From Clytia hemisphaerica (taxonomy: Eukaryota; Cnidaria; Hydrozoa; Leptothecata; Clytiidae), in contig CACVBU010000600.1 of NCBI GenBank assembly GCA_902728285.1, forward strand, positions 3,299,101-3,363,100: a DNA stretch of 64,000 nucleotides. The letters run 5' to 3'. Position 1 is the stretch's first letter; every line of letters starts with the position of its first letter. Positions 20,744 to 33,400 of this stretch are shown here, in pieces. The notes below the pieces were generated by a model. It saw nothing but the letters and a program-made list of their open reading frames with translations. It made no database searches and had not been told where the DNA came from. The translations under genes and the position numbers were made by a program.

Positions 20744-22375
20744 TATTGCTTCAAATTTTGATGATCCAATATCGCGGCGCTGCTTCACCAACTTGAATAT
20801 AAATCTTTCTCGGCTAGGTGGTGTTTTATTTTATATGATAGCGCTTTTGAACCGGCCTTAGTTACCGGCCTGCTATTTTTTACTTAGCCTGTCCCAAACC
20901 CGCACAGCGGGACGATTTTCAAAAAAATCTTGCCGTGTGTGGGTTTGTAACGGTTATATGGTTTTCATGTGTTGTATCTAGAGTTATTAGAGACAATGGA
21001 GTGTTTGAAAACTTTTCTTTGTTTATGAAATGTTATTTCATAATTACATGCATTTTTGTTGAAAACAATTAACGTGAGAATCAACTTTTATATGTGTCAT
21101 AAAAAGCTAAAAATAGTTAAACTTGTTGTAAATTAATGTCCCAAGAGAATTTAATTGGCTTTCTTTTGCAGATGGCAATAAAAATTTTGCACTTCACTTC
21201 TTCACTTAGAGGCTTTTTGAAAACACGCTTGCACACGAAATCTATCTAAACGTAACAAACCCTACTATCGTCAGCTACATAAAGAAGTAGGGTTTGGTAC
21301 AGGCTATTTTTTACTTAGAAAGTTCATTTCCGCCAAGATTTTATCCTCCTCCTTTTATCGGCCCTCCTTAGAAACTAAATTCCATACGAAAAGTCCATTT
21401 TAAGGAAATATGGTATCATTGTTTACCATCGATTTCCAAAACCTGATGCTTCAGTTTCAGGCGTTTTAAAATTTAGAAAGATTTTAAAAGGCAATTCCAA
21501 AAACCTTCAATAAAAGGTCTCAGGAGTTTTTTCATCAATATGATAAAAACATTGTCTCTCTTCTTGTGCCCCAGCCAGTTTTTCCATTGTGCTCCAGCCA
21601 GTTTTTCCATTGTTCAGCGAGGACAGATTTTCAACTGGGTTGGCCTTCCCAGTGGCCAGGATCCCAACGGATCATACGGTCGTAAAGCATGGAAACAGCC
21701 CTTACTTACTAATTGCTTTAAGTGTGACATAAACGTAACGTTAACTGTAACATTAATCGATTTCGATTGAATTTCGGGCGTGAAAGTTTGATTTTCAGGC
21801 ATGAAAATCTAATTTTTTTCGTGAAAATCTAATTTTTCTGGCGTGATGGCTTGAAATCGCGAAAAGATTGGCGTGATGGCATGAATTTTGGGGTTGCGTG
21901 GTCAAATGAGCACGAACAACATTTTTAATGTATACTTAAATTGACATCCATTAGATTTTACCCTGATTTTACGATTCTGTCAATATTTTAGTCAGTATAA
22001 AATAAGGCTCATACACCTTTCCCAAATTGTTTGGTAATTTTCGAAGGTCTTCAAACCATATTGAAAACTATATATTTGTATTCCTCCTATAAAGACAAGT
22101 GCATGCTGAAAATTTGAGCTCAAAAGCTTTTTTCTATCAATTTTCATGATTGTTTTTGTTCACGGTGAAATCCCTTATAAAAACTAAAACATACAGCCCG
22201 GCCTCGTTTCCATGTAATTCTATTGTTTATAAAGAAATTTCAAATCAAAATAACTCAAGAACCGGAAGTGCTTTTTTCATAATTCTTTTTTTGTTTGTTT
22301 AGTTTTGCGACATACAATTTTATGAAACTAAATAGAAACATTCAAACATTAAAACAAAAAAGTCAAAAAGCCTAA
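20744..22375. other. No gene seen; scattered repeat words
   Basis: No exon with credible borders. There is a GTGATGG/GCGTGATGGCATGAA patch at 21835-21900, a CCAGCCAGTTTTTCCATTGT direct repeat of about 30 bp at 21570-21615, and an imperfect inverted repeat AAACCCGCACAGCGGG/GCCGTGTGTGGGTTTGT near 20890-20950. Open frames at 20561-20861 and 21540-21802 have no recognised motif. Confidence 0.4.
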
Positions 22376-22740
22376 ATGGGCCCCCCCCCCAGCGGTTTGC
22401 GTGATTGCGTGAATGGGCATTTTCGGTTGCGTGAATGCGTGAAAATTGAAAAAAAAATGCGTGAATGCGTGAATTGAAAAAACTTGCGTGAACGTGAAAA
22501 TGTACTTTTTAATTGCGTGAATGCGTGAATCTGGGCTATTTTGTGCGTGAATACCTGAATTTTCCCTTTTTTCCACCGATTATGTGCAGTTTTCCCGATT
22601 TTCCAATGTTTCCCCGATTTTTCCCAAAAAATTTTCCGATTTCTGAAAAATCGGGTTATTGCGTGAAACTCGAGGAAAATTTGCGTGAATGCGTGAATTT
22701 CGAAAAAAAATTTCGAAAAAAAATTGCCTCCTAAATAACA
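22376..22740. mobile_element. C-run/AGCGG element filled with GCGTGAATGCGTGAA
   Basis: TGGGCCCCCCCCCCAGCGG is followed by at least ten copies of GCGTGAATGCGTGAA or TTGCGTGAA, then AATTTCGAAAAAAAAT. An inverted relative is at 60888-61030. Several open frames on both strands are products of the word repeat. Confidence 0.6.
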
Positions 22741-23500
22741 ATTCGGGAAAGGTGTATTCATTCATCGCTCTAAAACCACTCTCTCAGAACCTCGCTAGCT
22801 TCTGATTGGGTGCCAACTTTTAATCGTTTATATCACAAACATCATATTGAACATGATGAAATATTTTGGTGTAATTAAGCTGCTGAAATTACTCAACAAA
22901 ATACCAACTTAATTTAGTTGGTATTACTTAGCATTTTATGGCTATTATTTAAAAACCAGCTTTTAGATAAGTTACCGTCTTCGAATACGAAGTCGTGTTG
23001 GAGTGAACTAGTGAACGGAGAGGGTAGCAAAGCTACTTTTCGTTTTTACAGCTTATACACCGGCGAGCTAAGGTTGAACCGCCCCCCCCCCTCACCACCA
23101 AATAATAAATAAATGAATTGTACTATACATGCATATAGGAGTTCAAATACGAAAAAATCGAAACGAACAAAAGAATTGTCTTTCACTTTACCTCCAAGCT
23201 CTGGTGGAAATAAGTATCCCGAAATTCAGCGAAATCACATAGCTTGAATATTCCAAAATCACCTCTCAAAATCAACCCTCACCTAACAGGTTCAGTCAAG
23301 CAATGAGACCAAAACCATCTGATCGACATCGACAAGGAGGAAATTAAAAAAACTGAAGGCGCTCAAACAAAAAAATTCACATATTTACCGCCTGGCTCAA
23401 AAAGAGCAATCAATCTACAATCAGGATTAAAAACTCGTTGAAGTTACTTTAATAGGATTAAATTTCGCCAGATTAAATTTCACGAGCCAAAAAAGTCGCG
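22741..23500. other. No gene seen
   Basis: Non-coding. Contains a short palindrome ATACCAACTTAATTTAGTTG then GTAT near 22901-22925 and a C-run at 23080. A GGATTAAATTTCGCCAG/GATTTAATTTCCCAG pair at 23455-23525 resembles the GGCGGAATTTAAT elements. Confidence 0.4.
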
Positions 23501-23504
23501 ATAT

Positions 23505-23925
23505 TTTTTGGATTTAATTTCCCAGAGTTTTTAGCCTCATTTTGTCACTAACACTCGTACCTAGTGCCCAAAAACAAAAAGTAATAAAAAAACACCCCAG
23601 GGGGATTCAGTGTACAAGTGTACCAAATTTCAGCCCAGACCGATGATTTTTGGACTCTCTGAAGTTTTAGCCTCGTTTTGATGCCAAAACTGGTCCCCAG
23701 GCCCTAAAAATCACAATCTTTAAAAAATGAAAAAGAACATCCCCAGGTATTCAGCCAAGGAAAAAGTGTATCAGATTTCAGCTCAATTCGAAAATTCAAA
23801 GGCTCCCCAGGCTGCACCAAAGTTTTAGCCTCGTTTTGGTGCAAAAACCCGTTCCCAGGGCCACAAAAATCAAAATTTTCAAAAAACAATAAGGTAGATA
23901 CTCCTAGATATTTCCCAAGAAACTA
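23505..23925. repeat. About three degenerate tandem units (~150 bp)
   Basis: GTTTTTAGCCTCATTTTG, GTTTTAGCCTCGTTTTGATG and GTTTTAGCCTCGTTTTGGTG recur at about 23524, 23664 and 23822, each followed by C(A/G)AAAAC...CCCAGG...C(A/T)AAAAATCA. It is a degenerate tandem array. I see no coding sense. Confidence 0.6.
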
Positions 23926-24099
23926 GTCTTGGCTTGAATTATGTGTCAAAGTATGTACTCTATCCATTTATCTTCCTAGATGGCAAAGAAAGACTAAAGT
24001 CTCTTGCCTGCCAACTAAGCGGTCCTATTGCCACGGCTATAGACGGGGTTAAAATTTAAAAAGCAGAACAGGAATAGGCAAAAACAGCGTCATTATTAA

Positions 24100-24265
24100 A
24101 ATGGTGACACTTCTTGTGAATAAAGTGACAATATTACGGCATCTGTGTTAAAAGGTGACAACCGTGTTAAAAGGTGACAACCGTGTTAATAAGGTGAGTT
24201 GCGACTTTCTAATACGGTAACAAGGTGACTATCGCGATAAAAAGGTGTCTCGTAAAAATTCCTAA
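24100..24265. repeat. AAAAGGTGACAACC word patch
   Basis: GTGTTAAAAGGTGACAACC occurs twice exactly, with variants GTGAATAAAGTGACAA, GTTAATAAGGTGAGTTG, GGTAACAAGGTGACTATC and GATAAAAAGGTGTCTC. Another region made of one short word. Confidence 0.55.
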
Positions 24266-24379
24266 CCTTTTCACAGCAAAAAGAGCAAATACATTTCGTT
24301 CAAATGCAGTGCCGTGAAAAAACTCATTATTCTAAAAATAATAATAATGTATACAAGTTCAAGGCACACGAGGGCCTCT

Positions 24380-27015
24380 GAGAACCGAATCTTGATTACA
24401 ATTGTCTTGTCTCGAATCTTTTCGGATGTTTTTTCCAAGCTTCGTTGAGTCTTTCTTTAAAGATTTTGACAGTCGTTGCCTCTACAACGTATCTTGGTAA
24501 TCTATTCCAGTTTGGTATACTCCTGTAAAAGAACGAGTTGGTTTGTGCGTCTCGGAATCCATCTTTACCAAAATTTGGTATCAGCTCATCATTCTGTCTC
24601 CTGTTCGGACGTGTTCGAGTCGATAATTTACTTGGAAGAGTATTTTTATCGTAGTAGTGGAGATGTTTGTATACTTGGACCATATCACAAAAGAGTCTCC
24701 TGAATTCAAGCGTGGGGAGGTCAAGTATGCGCAAGCGTTCTTCAAAGGACATATCTTTGCCGGTAGGCACGAAGTCTTGTGGCGCGTCTTTGTACACCCT
24801 GATCAAATTAACATATTTTTGAAGTTTAGGTGACCGTCGGTATGGATACTCCAAGCATACTCCAAGTACGGACGGACAAACGAAGTATATAGTACTAGGA
24901 AGATGGATGGATTCAGATGTTCAAAGCTCCTGTTAATCACTCCTAGTATTGAATTTGCCTTCTTTACCTGCTTTGCAATATGCTCTTCGAATGTAAGTTC
25001 TGAGTCGATCACAATCCCAAGATCTTTCTCTTCAAAAACATGTTCAAGCTGATTTCCATCCAAACAATATGGATAGGCATGTTTGATGTCAGAGAATTTG
25101 CCAATAGTTAGTACGTGACATTTGTCGGGATGGAAATTTAATAACCATTCTTTCGACCACTTGACTAGCGCGTCTATATCCTGTTGGATGGAAATAGAGT
25201 CTTCGATAGTGTTGACCTCTTGGAAGATTTTGGTGTCATCAGCAAAAAGGAGTATAAATGATGATATCACTCTTTCAGGAAGATCGTTGATGTAAAGAAC
25301 GAACAATAACGGTCCAAGGACACTACCCTTGGGATACCACTAACCACGTGATCCGTTGTCGAAAATGATTTATTTACTTTCACTGATTGGGTTCGTCCAT
25401 TTAAAAATGATTTTACCCAAAACATTATCGGACCATCTATGCCGTATGCTAATAGTTTCTTGAATAAACGACGATGAGGTACAGTGTCAAAGGCCTTTTC
25501 CCTCCGATGTACTTTCACAGCACGTATCCAAGTAATACAACAGTTGCGTAACGGTGGATCGATTTTTGATAAAACCATATTGCTTGTTCGATAAAAGATG
25601 TTGATCAAGATGCTCCATAATATGCTTTCTCACTATTGAATCCATCAGTTTGCATACTATTGATGTCAAGCTTACAGGTCGATAATTTACTGCAAGATTT
25701 TGAGCACCTTTGTTCTTATATATGGATATTACGTGAGCTTCTTTCCAATCCTTTGGTAGAGACCCTTCCTTTAATGATGGGTTCATTATTACTGCAAGTG
25801 GTTCAGAGACGTAGTCAGATAACGACAGTAGCATCTTAGGATGTATTCCATCAGGACCAAATGATTTATTTTGATTTAGATGTTTTATTTCGATCTGGAT
25901 CATTTCTTTTGTTGTATGGATTTCATCCGATTACGGACTCAGTTCTTTTCTCGAAGTCCGGTAGCTCCCCAGGAGGCTCTCTTGTGAAAACACTGCAGAA
26001 TTGACGTTGAAGTATACAGTATTCGCCTTTTCATGGTCTTCATGTTTCAAAGAATTTTTGTCATTTGGTGCCTCAAGTAATGATGATACCGTACTGGAAG
26101 ATTTCATTTTGCTCCTGACATGTGACCAGAAAACTTTTGGTTTTGTTTTTGAATTGTTGCAGATTTTCCGTTCGTAATTTCTATGGGCTTGTGTCATCAT
26201 TTTCGTCACTCGGTTGCGTACACGGGTGTATTTCACGCGATTCTCGTCTTTCTCTCGCGGCGATGATTTCATCCATTTTCTATGTAGACGCTTTTTCTTT
26301 GCTATTTCAGTTCTGAGATCTTTTGGAATAGGAATTCTTCCTCTCTTTCTCCAACCCTCGCCTCCAATCGTTTTGAGCGGGATGAAACGGTTTGCAATTC
26401 GCTTACTATATTCTTGAAAACTTGCCAAAGTTCCTCGACTGATTTGTCATTAGCCGCATCTAGAAAAATCGTTTGCCAGTTACCTGTTTCAAGATCTTGC
26501 TTCATTGCTTCAAAATCAGCATTATCATAATTGTACCTTTCCGATGTGGGCTTTACATATGCATTGCACTTTATGCTAAAGGTCAGGGAACTGTGATCGC
26601 TTTTACCCAATGGACTGAGATATTCCAGATTTTGTGTTTGGTTGGCTTCTCCTGTTAGAATGAGATCAACCAAAGATGGTTCATCGGTTCCACGGCATCG
26701 TGTTGGTTCATCTACGTTCGGATGGAGGAAAGAGTCGCGGAGAGTATCTAAGTACTTCTCTTCTTTTCTTTCTTCCTGATGTTTTGTCGTCCAATTTTCC
26801 CAGTTAATTGTTGGAAAGTTGAAATCCCCTACAAAGCATTTATGGGAATATTTTTTGATGGATGAAATATCGTAAATGAGCTTATTAAGTCTGATGTTGT
26901 TTTCATTCGACATGTTACTGCTGGTAGGGCTGCGGTACATGCATGCAAAAACGTGTAAGTCATTACCACTTAGGCTCATCCTCGTCAGTATCTCACTGAG
27001 TAATTTCAAAATGAT
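24380..27015 (-). pseudogene. Non-LTR retrotransposon (CR1/L2-like), 5'-truncated, frameshifted
   Basis: On the minus strand, from high to low coordinates: the C-terminal half of an endonuclease/exonuclease/phosphatase domain (26302-27009; GDFNFPTINW, LVDLILT, KSDHSSLTF), a Lys/Arg-rich linker (25931-26428), then reverse transcriptase in pieces: FGPDGIHPKML and VNYRPVSLTS (25487-25903), KAFDTVPHRRL and a worn GIPRVVSL (25267-25608), FADDTKIF and NFHPDKCHVL (24803-25306), and the C-terminal FRRLFCDMVQVYKHLH...SFFYRSIPNWNRLP (24396-24854). One strand and domain order fit a LINE. At least four frame changes and an in-frame stop near 25932 make it inactive. An ATT-rich stretch near 24335-24350 may be the 3' end. 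The clade is inferred from motif style only. Confidence 0.9.
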
Positions 27016-28065
27016 TCCAGCCTAATTTATATCCAACGTTGACGCTCTTATAAACTTCCACTGGCACGAGATGAATATTCTGAGTACAAATGGGCACACA
27101 AACTGCTTTGACCAGAAGTTCGTTACAATCTAGATTGAGAAGATTTTGCTTAGCAGTTAAGGGCTCTGTAATAAGCTTTAGTCAAAAGATTGTGGGCTAT
27201 CTTACTGTTAAACATTCAAATGAGAAGCGGTACTTGAATTAGATAATATAAAACTATTAAATATCGAGTCTGCCTATTCTTGGTTCAGATAATGACCTAA
27301 TTCGGAGAATAGTTTCAGTTTTGTGAGAGGCTTTGTTACATAGATTTTGAACATGAAGATAAAATTATAAAGCACTGTCTATGGTTATACCAGGAAGTTT
27401 AACATTTTCAGAAGATTTAAGTTTAAAATTTCCTATGTCAAGAGATATTATTTGTGTTTATAACATAACATCTGATTTATAACATCTGAAACTTCTCCAG
27501 GTTCGAGAGTTTTGTTCAAATCACGATTTGTAAGTCTAAATTCAAAGCTTCATGACTTCTTGCAAAGAAGAAGCGCATTCGTGAAGAGTATTATCATCGG
27601 CGAAGTTACATAGGCCATCTTAATTCATAAAGCAAAACAAACCATTGACAAAACATTGAAATGGACCTAAAATAGATCCTTGCGGCACTTAAAGGTAGCC
27701 AATTACTTTAAGATTGTCCCACTTTAACGCAGAGGATACAAGAAAAATGCTAAATTGTTTCGAGATTAGTTTTTCAAAGATTTTAGCCGGAGAAGCGAGT
27801 AGTTATCCTTGTCGTGCTTGATATTATTTTTATGGAATGGAACTATATCAGCCTGCTTCAAGCTATCAGAAAAATGTTGAATTTCAATACTGTGGTTGAA
27901 ACACGCTGTCAATTTAGAAGCACAAACAAATTTTGCTAGCTTTATGATCTTTAAGTTCAAAACTGACTGACTTAGAGGGGAATCGTTCAGGTGATTTATT
28001 ACATTTTGAGCATTTCTTTTACTAGGGGAAGCATATTGGGGGGGGGGTGTTGAGATTGACAAGTG
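27016..28065 (-). pseudogene. Second LINE remnant, reverse transcriptase to C-terminus
   Basis: Minus strand: SDSLKQADIVPFHKNN then DKDNYSLLRL (27766-27900), VPQGSILGP (about 27672-27698), FADDNTLHEC (about 27575-27605), ELGHYLNQEQ-like (near 27290) and VPVEVYKSVNVGYKLGW (about 27020-27070). These are the standard steps of a LINE polymerase and its C-terminal region. Many stops interrupt it. It meets the truncated endonuclease end of the neighbouring LINE at about 27010, so one probably inserted into or next to the other. Confidence 0.75.
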
Positions 28066-28144
28066 CTTTGATTTTGAAATTTTAACCAGTGGTAGATATG
28101 GATAATTGAAGATGATTTACAAAATTGTGGTTCGGCCACTGTCT

Positions 28145-28909
28145 AGTTGGTATTTTACAGACAAGAATGTAAACTTGATCAAAATCATGTAATGACTGAT
28201 TGAATCGTTCGATTTGACTTGAAATTTTCACCAGTGATAGATATTGACCATCTGAGACAGTGTGCAAAATTTCAATGGAGTCACGTGAGCGGGGACGAGA
28301 TGGAGTTTTTACAAGCTCTTATTTGATTTGTTTGGTCGTTAACCAGTAATAAAACAATTTTCTTACTTTTTCTTAAGAACGCGTCATTTTTATTACATCA
28401 AATGACCAATTATTATAGTATCTTAATAAAAACTCCATCTCATCTGCGTGAGCGGTTGGTTTTTTACAGACCAGTCCATTTTTACTTAAAATTGCTCCCT
28501 TTCAGCATAACCACTCGTCCGATTTTGCTGAATTTTTGGCTGTAAGCTTGTATTATCAATACCTAACATGGCACTTGTCAAAATTTCAAGTTAATAGCAT
28601 TTTCTAATCACTAGTTACAGTATCAGGGCTGTTTAGGCAAAAAAAGGGCAATTTTAGGCCAGTCTGTAAAATACACGATACCAACAGGTGGTAAAAAATC
28701 GACCCTCTACCACTAAAATACATGTCACGTGGAGTTGCCACACAAAATTTTCGCAAAAAAAAGTTAGAGGGGGATCCTATTTTCAGTATTTTCAATGAAT
28801 GATGACGTCGTCAGGTGACGATGACGTCATTAATAATGTCGAAATCTTTACCAAAGATGCCAATTCATATTTGGTGCACACTTGCAAAATTTCAAGTCAA
28901 TCGGATGAA
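28145..28909. repeat. Dispersed non-coding repeat, copy 1
   Basis: Shares with 37780-38450 an ordered series of segments: GTTGGTATTTTACAG, AGTGTGCAAAATTTC, CACTTTCAGCATAACCAC-like, CGATTTTGCTGA, TTGGCTGTAAG, GTAAAATACACGATACCA, GTTGCC/TTACC CACAAA and TTGCAAAATT(T/C)CAAGT. A MITE (28297-28442) interrupts this copy and a TA-type element caps it at 28910. Confidence 0.65.
28297..28442. mobile_element. 146 bp MITE, second CTGGAGTTTTTAC-family member
   Basis: Ends GAGATGGAGTTTTTAC and inverse AAAAACTCCATCTC, related to 4443-4561 in ends and interior. The second dispersed repeat copy lacks it, which shows an empty site near 38033. Confidence 0.65.
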
Positions 28910-29253
28910 TACACGCTTTTTTTATAAGAATGGTGTAAATCCATTTCATAATGGATATTCTTAACTTGTTTGGGAAAATCATCCTAAAATATTCTTACAG
29001 CATATTCTTAGGTTAGGATCCTAATTCATACTAGATTTAACATTTAGTACATACGTCTCAAGCATAAAATGACACTTTTGTAAAAGGAGTGAGCCTAACT
29101 TGGGGGTAATTTATAATTGAAAATGCTCTTATAATGGCATTCTTAGCTTTAGTAGCAAAATTCCATGATGGTGATATTCTTCTCTATTAGTTGTTTGGCC
29201 ATTTTTATCATGGACATTCTTATAAAGTGTATTCTAATAAAAAAAAGCATGTA
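28910..29253. mobile_element. 344 bp TACACGC-family element with ATTCTTA word
   Basis: Left TACACGCTTTTTTTATAAGAA(T), right ATTCTAATAAAAAAAAGCATGTA, TA at both edges. The interior repeats ATATTCTTA, GCATTCTTAG and ACATTCTTATAA about seven times; the word equals the inner edge of the terminal repeat. Confidence 0.65.
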
Positions 29254-29504
29254 TCTCAAAAGTTATACTCACTTATATCGAGATAAGGTGCGATCATCCT
29301 TAATAAGCTGAATTCGCTCATCAGCAAAATTGTCCTTATTTGAAAAGAGGGGCTTAAAAATGTCCCACAGGTCTTTATTTTGGGTAATTTTTGATGAAGA
29401 AAGATTTCTTGGCTTTCCTATTCATATTGACGACAAAGTTCCTCTGGCGATTATCACGAGCAACATCATTGGGATCTTTTGTATTGTTTGCTATTAGTAG
29501 GCCT

Positions 29505-30065
29505 GATTGGTGTAATTATCGTGCAATTTTGAAACAAAGCACCAAATTCGGATCAGACATGCCTAATACCCTATGGATTGATATTATAGAAGCGCGGCCC
29601 AGAAACAGGCCAAATCCAATAATAGAATCTGTAAGCTCTAAAAAAACTTTAAAACTATATAAAAGACTTTTAAACGAGCATGGTCGATTTCTGTACTGAA
29701 CGGGAGTGATTTGATGAAGAAGTGGTGGTTTCCCCCTCATTTTGGTCATAAATCGCTTATAAAATGGCACTTCTACATCAAATAACTCCCCCGTTCAGTA
29801 CAGAAATCGGTCATACTTTTTAAAAGTCTTATATATAGTTTTTCGAGAGCTTTCAGATTCTATAATTGGTTTTGGCCTAAAATGATTTTGAAACTTCCAT
29901 AGAAATTGGGCCCTTGGGCTCTAGCCTAGGTTTTCAATAAATGGGTCCAAAAAGAAGGGGGACCCTTAATATTTTTCTGGGCAGCCCTTCTAATATCAAT
30001 CCATAGGGTATTAGGCATGTCTGGTCCAAATTTGGTGCTTTCTTCCAATTTTGTTTTTGATGTTT
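29505..30065. repeat. Foldback: long inverted repeat with hairpin centre
   Basis: Bases about 29510-29730 recur inverted at about 29785-29885 and 29985-30060 (for example AATACCCTATGGATTGATAT against ATATCAATCCATAGGGTATT, and CGGGAGTGATTTGATG against CATCAAATAACTCCC). Frames on both strands over the arms (29391-29770, 29934-30326) are side effects. A 100-base segment separates the two matching parts of the right arm. Confidence 0.65.
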
Positions 30066-30491
30066 TTTTTTACGAACCGGGCCTACTATATGTTTTTTAA
30101 GTTTTAATCGAAGCATAACAGCTTTCCTGAGTTCTTTCGCCGTCACGTGATGGTTATATATCAAATTAACGGCCTTGTCCTTAATGGTACATGCAAACAA
30201 AAACTGTTGATAAAATCTCCGCAGAAAATCCCTACAAACCGCTTTTTTCGGGACATTTCCGGATTTAACGAACAGAAAAATCATTTTCTCTATATTGTCA
30301 ATTTTGGAATTTTCATTTTGTATCATTGTGCGAAAGATTATGAAAATATGTAGAGTACAACTGGAAAAATCTTAAGAAAACCCGTTTAACGCCGATTTTA
30401 AGAATCATGTTGCTCGATTTATGCATTTATATGTAATGATAGATTTAATTAAGGGATATAACTTGTTTCCCTTTTTTTATCATGATCATAC

Positions 30492-33400
30492 CTTGTGGGG
30501 CTGCATTAGCCTTATTCTGTTTCAGTTTTTCATCACTATCAACTGGTATTGATTGTGATGCAGGTGTGGAAGGAGCAGAAATTTTAACTTGAGTAGATGT
30601 TCTTAGTGGAGTAGGTGTCTTTTCAGTTTTTTTGCGACTTTGAAGTTCACTAACCAAGTCCTTGCCTTTGGGTCAACAATTTTAATAGTACGCTTTTTTG
30701 GGACACTTTTCGGAGTTCGTTGAATTGTTGTATGATGAGCCTGTTGTGGCAGCATTGTTTGATAGACATACCTTTATTGTTGATGCTACTGGTGCTGTTG
30801 CAGATTGTTTTGCTGCACATTTTGTTGCATTTGTTGTGCTTGAAGTTGGACTTGAGGTTGAAAAGGGGTTCCACCTAAGAATAGAAAAAAAACTCAAGCT
30901 ATTATCAAAAAGCAGAAGTTGGTTCTGACCGCATGTTAGCAAGGCCAGTCTTAGCCGTGCGTTAGTATTTATCAATAACAATTACATCAAAAACTGTTTT
31001 AAAAGGACTTTAACTAATTGATTGAGCTGTTAAAATGACGCTCTTGAAATGGCCGCTAAATCAACTGGACTTAGCCGTCTTTTTGCAAATTTTTACAACC
31101 ACGACTTACTGACCCTTAAAAGACTGACTAAATTCTAAAATCTTTCAGAGTCACATTCTGGTTGAATCGTTTTATAAGAATTTTTTGATGTAATCGTTAC
31201 TAACAAACACTTGTGAAGGTAATGACCGGTCAAATCAACAGCCATGAGCGTCTTCAAGTGACTGTGAGCACTTACAAGCAAGCAGGACCATTTAAAATAA
31301 AATTTTCTAGAAGGTCTGATCTAAAACAAAAGTTTGTTTGCTACTAGGCTGCTTGTAATACTGCACCAAGACTGGTCTGATTTTTAGTTACTACAAATTA
31401 CTTAGGGAGTCGCACTACTTTACCTTCAGAGAATAAATTTTCACGAAACCTGATTTTTGCTTTTTTCAGTTTTTCAGCAAAACCGCAATTAGTACCACAA
31501 ATTTAGCCATTTTTCGTCACAAAACTTTTAAAATTCGTAGGAAAATAAAGAAATGTGTCAAAAATAGGGAAGAAACCTGAAAATTCTCTCTTTTTGTTAT
31601 TCAATCATACCTTGTTGTAGGGCGTAAACTTGTGGGGTTGGCGGATAGCCAGGCTGCTGTGGACGATAAACTTGTCGGAATTGTTGAGTATGATAGTTTG
31701 GACTGCTTCCATAAACATTTTGATTGTAATTTTGAATATAACCTTGTTGGTGCATTACATCTTGCTGTTGCATTTGTACATATTGTTGATTTTGATATTG
31801 CATTCGAGGTCCATTTGGGTAACCTCCTCTAATTTGCATAGTATTATTTGGAAAATTATACAATCCACCTCTAACAGGCACAGCACCAGCCTGCATGATT
31901 TGATTTGAATCGAATACGTACTGAAATAAAATTTTAAGGGATAGTTAAAATTTTTTGATAGGGCACTTTTCTTTGAAGAATCACTAAATGAATAAAAACT
32001 GGGGTGCAGACTTAACAACCCAAAATCACTAAGTAGTTTCAATAGTAACATTTTTCTTTAAAAAGGGGTTTGAAGCAATAAGCAAGCTAAATTTCTTATC
32101 ACTATTAGTTGTCTGTAAAGTTTCATTGCTGACACCATTCAGAAAGAATATCTAGAATGTCAGTTCCTCTAGAAGAAAAATAAACAAAATTTAATAACCA
32201 CAATTGGAAAAAAACCTTAAACCTTAGTCTGTCTTGATTTAGACTTTTTAGCCTACTTCTGACTGAACTTTGCTTTTTAGTGTTTTTCTTTTATAATTAT
32301 TTTGATGGCGACAAGTCCAGCGAAGTAGACAAGATGATATTGCTAATTTGAATTTTTTTCACTCTCGTTTTCAAATGTTATATGAAAATAATAAAAAAAA
32401 TCATGAATATTGCCCTTATGTATTACAATGAAGTGAATACAGTCGCTCTCATATTGTTTTCTGACGAGCCACCAGAACCGTTGGAAAACCAACGGATCTG
32501 GCGAGACTCGAACTCACAACCATGCCATTCGCGGGCATTAAAAAATGTAATAATAAAAATACAAAAAATACAACCAAGCTTTGAAAACCTTGAAAACAAT
32601 TGATCACTTGGTCATTGTTTTCTGTTTGTTTTCACCAAAAGGGGACTGGGTCTAGTGGTCTGGATTTACTACCAGCTCAAGCAAAGCTAAAAAATGGAGT
32701 CTGCCAAATTACACCAGGCCACTTATCAGCGCAATCCAGTTTATCAAAAAGCTATAATTGGCTATAGTGATTGGGAAAATAAAATTTGGAAGTCAAGGAA
32801 TAAAAAATAACAATAAAAACCAAAATGAGAAAAAACATACCTGGGGTCTCGGTTGATATGATCCTCGGATTGGTTTATCTATAAAAAGATCACAATCAAT
32901 TTTATAATGTTGACAAATACTATCAAAACTGAGTGTAATCAATGATTACACTCAAGGATTTTAATGAGGCAATTTGACTGCTGATTTGCTATTAGGTCAA
33001 ATAAAGATTGAAAATATATGTAGGTCAACTATTTAGACATATATATAATAGTGTTACAGTGGATCCAATAAGTCATACCTTTTTGTCTGTTCGACGAAAG
33101 ATATAATAGCCGGTCGGTTCCGTACCTAGTAGAAATGGTGTTGTTTTAAACGCCTTTCTTAATAAAAATCCAGAAAAATCTTAGCTAAGCCAGCCCAAGT
33201 TCCTAAAACTATATTGCTATTGAAAAACAGCTAAAATAATACCTCTCTTATGATAAGAAAACATGCGTGTAGTCCAAATGAATTTCGGAATGTTTGGGTT
33301 ATTATTAAACCAGAGAAAAGAAATAAGTCAAATATAAAATGGTCTACTGTGCTTGTTTTGGTTCTTCATATTGACCTGCCAGCTGGTGTAACATTGCCCT

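Noticed and set aside
29391-30326. Open frames on both strands as genes
   Set aside because: They lie on the arms of an inverted repeat, mirror each other and show no motif or splice support.
30770-30790. Alternative genetic code with TAA/TAG read as glutamine
   Set aside because: Other genes here (AAA ATPase, integrase, NTPase) use TAA or TAG only as terminal stops and keep CAA/CAG for Gln.
32640-32670. tRNA-Glu-like start GGTCTAGTGGTCTGGATTT on the plus strand
   Set aside because: No B box, T arm or acceptor pairing follows within tRNA distance.
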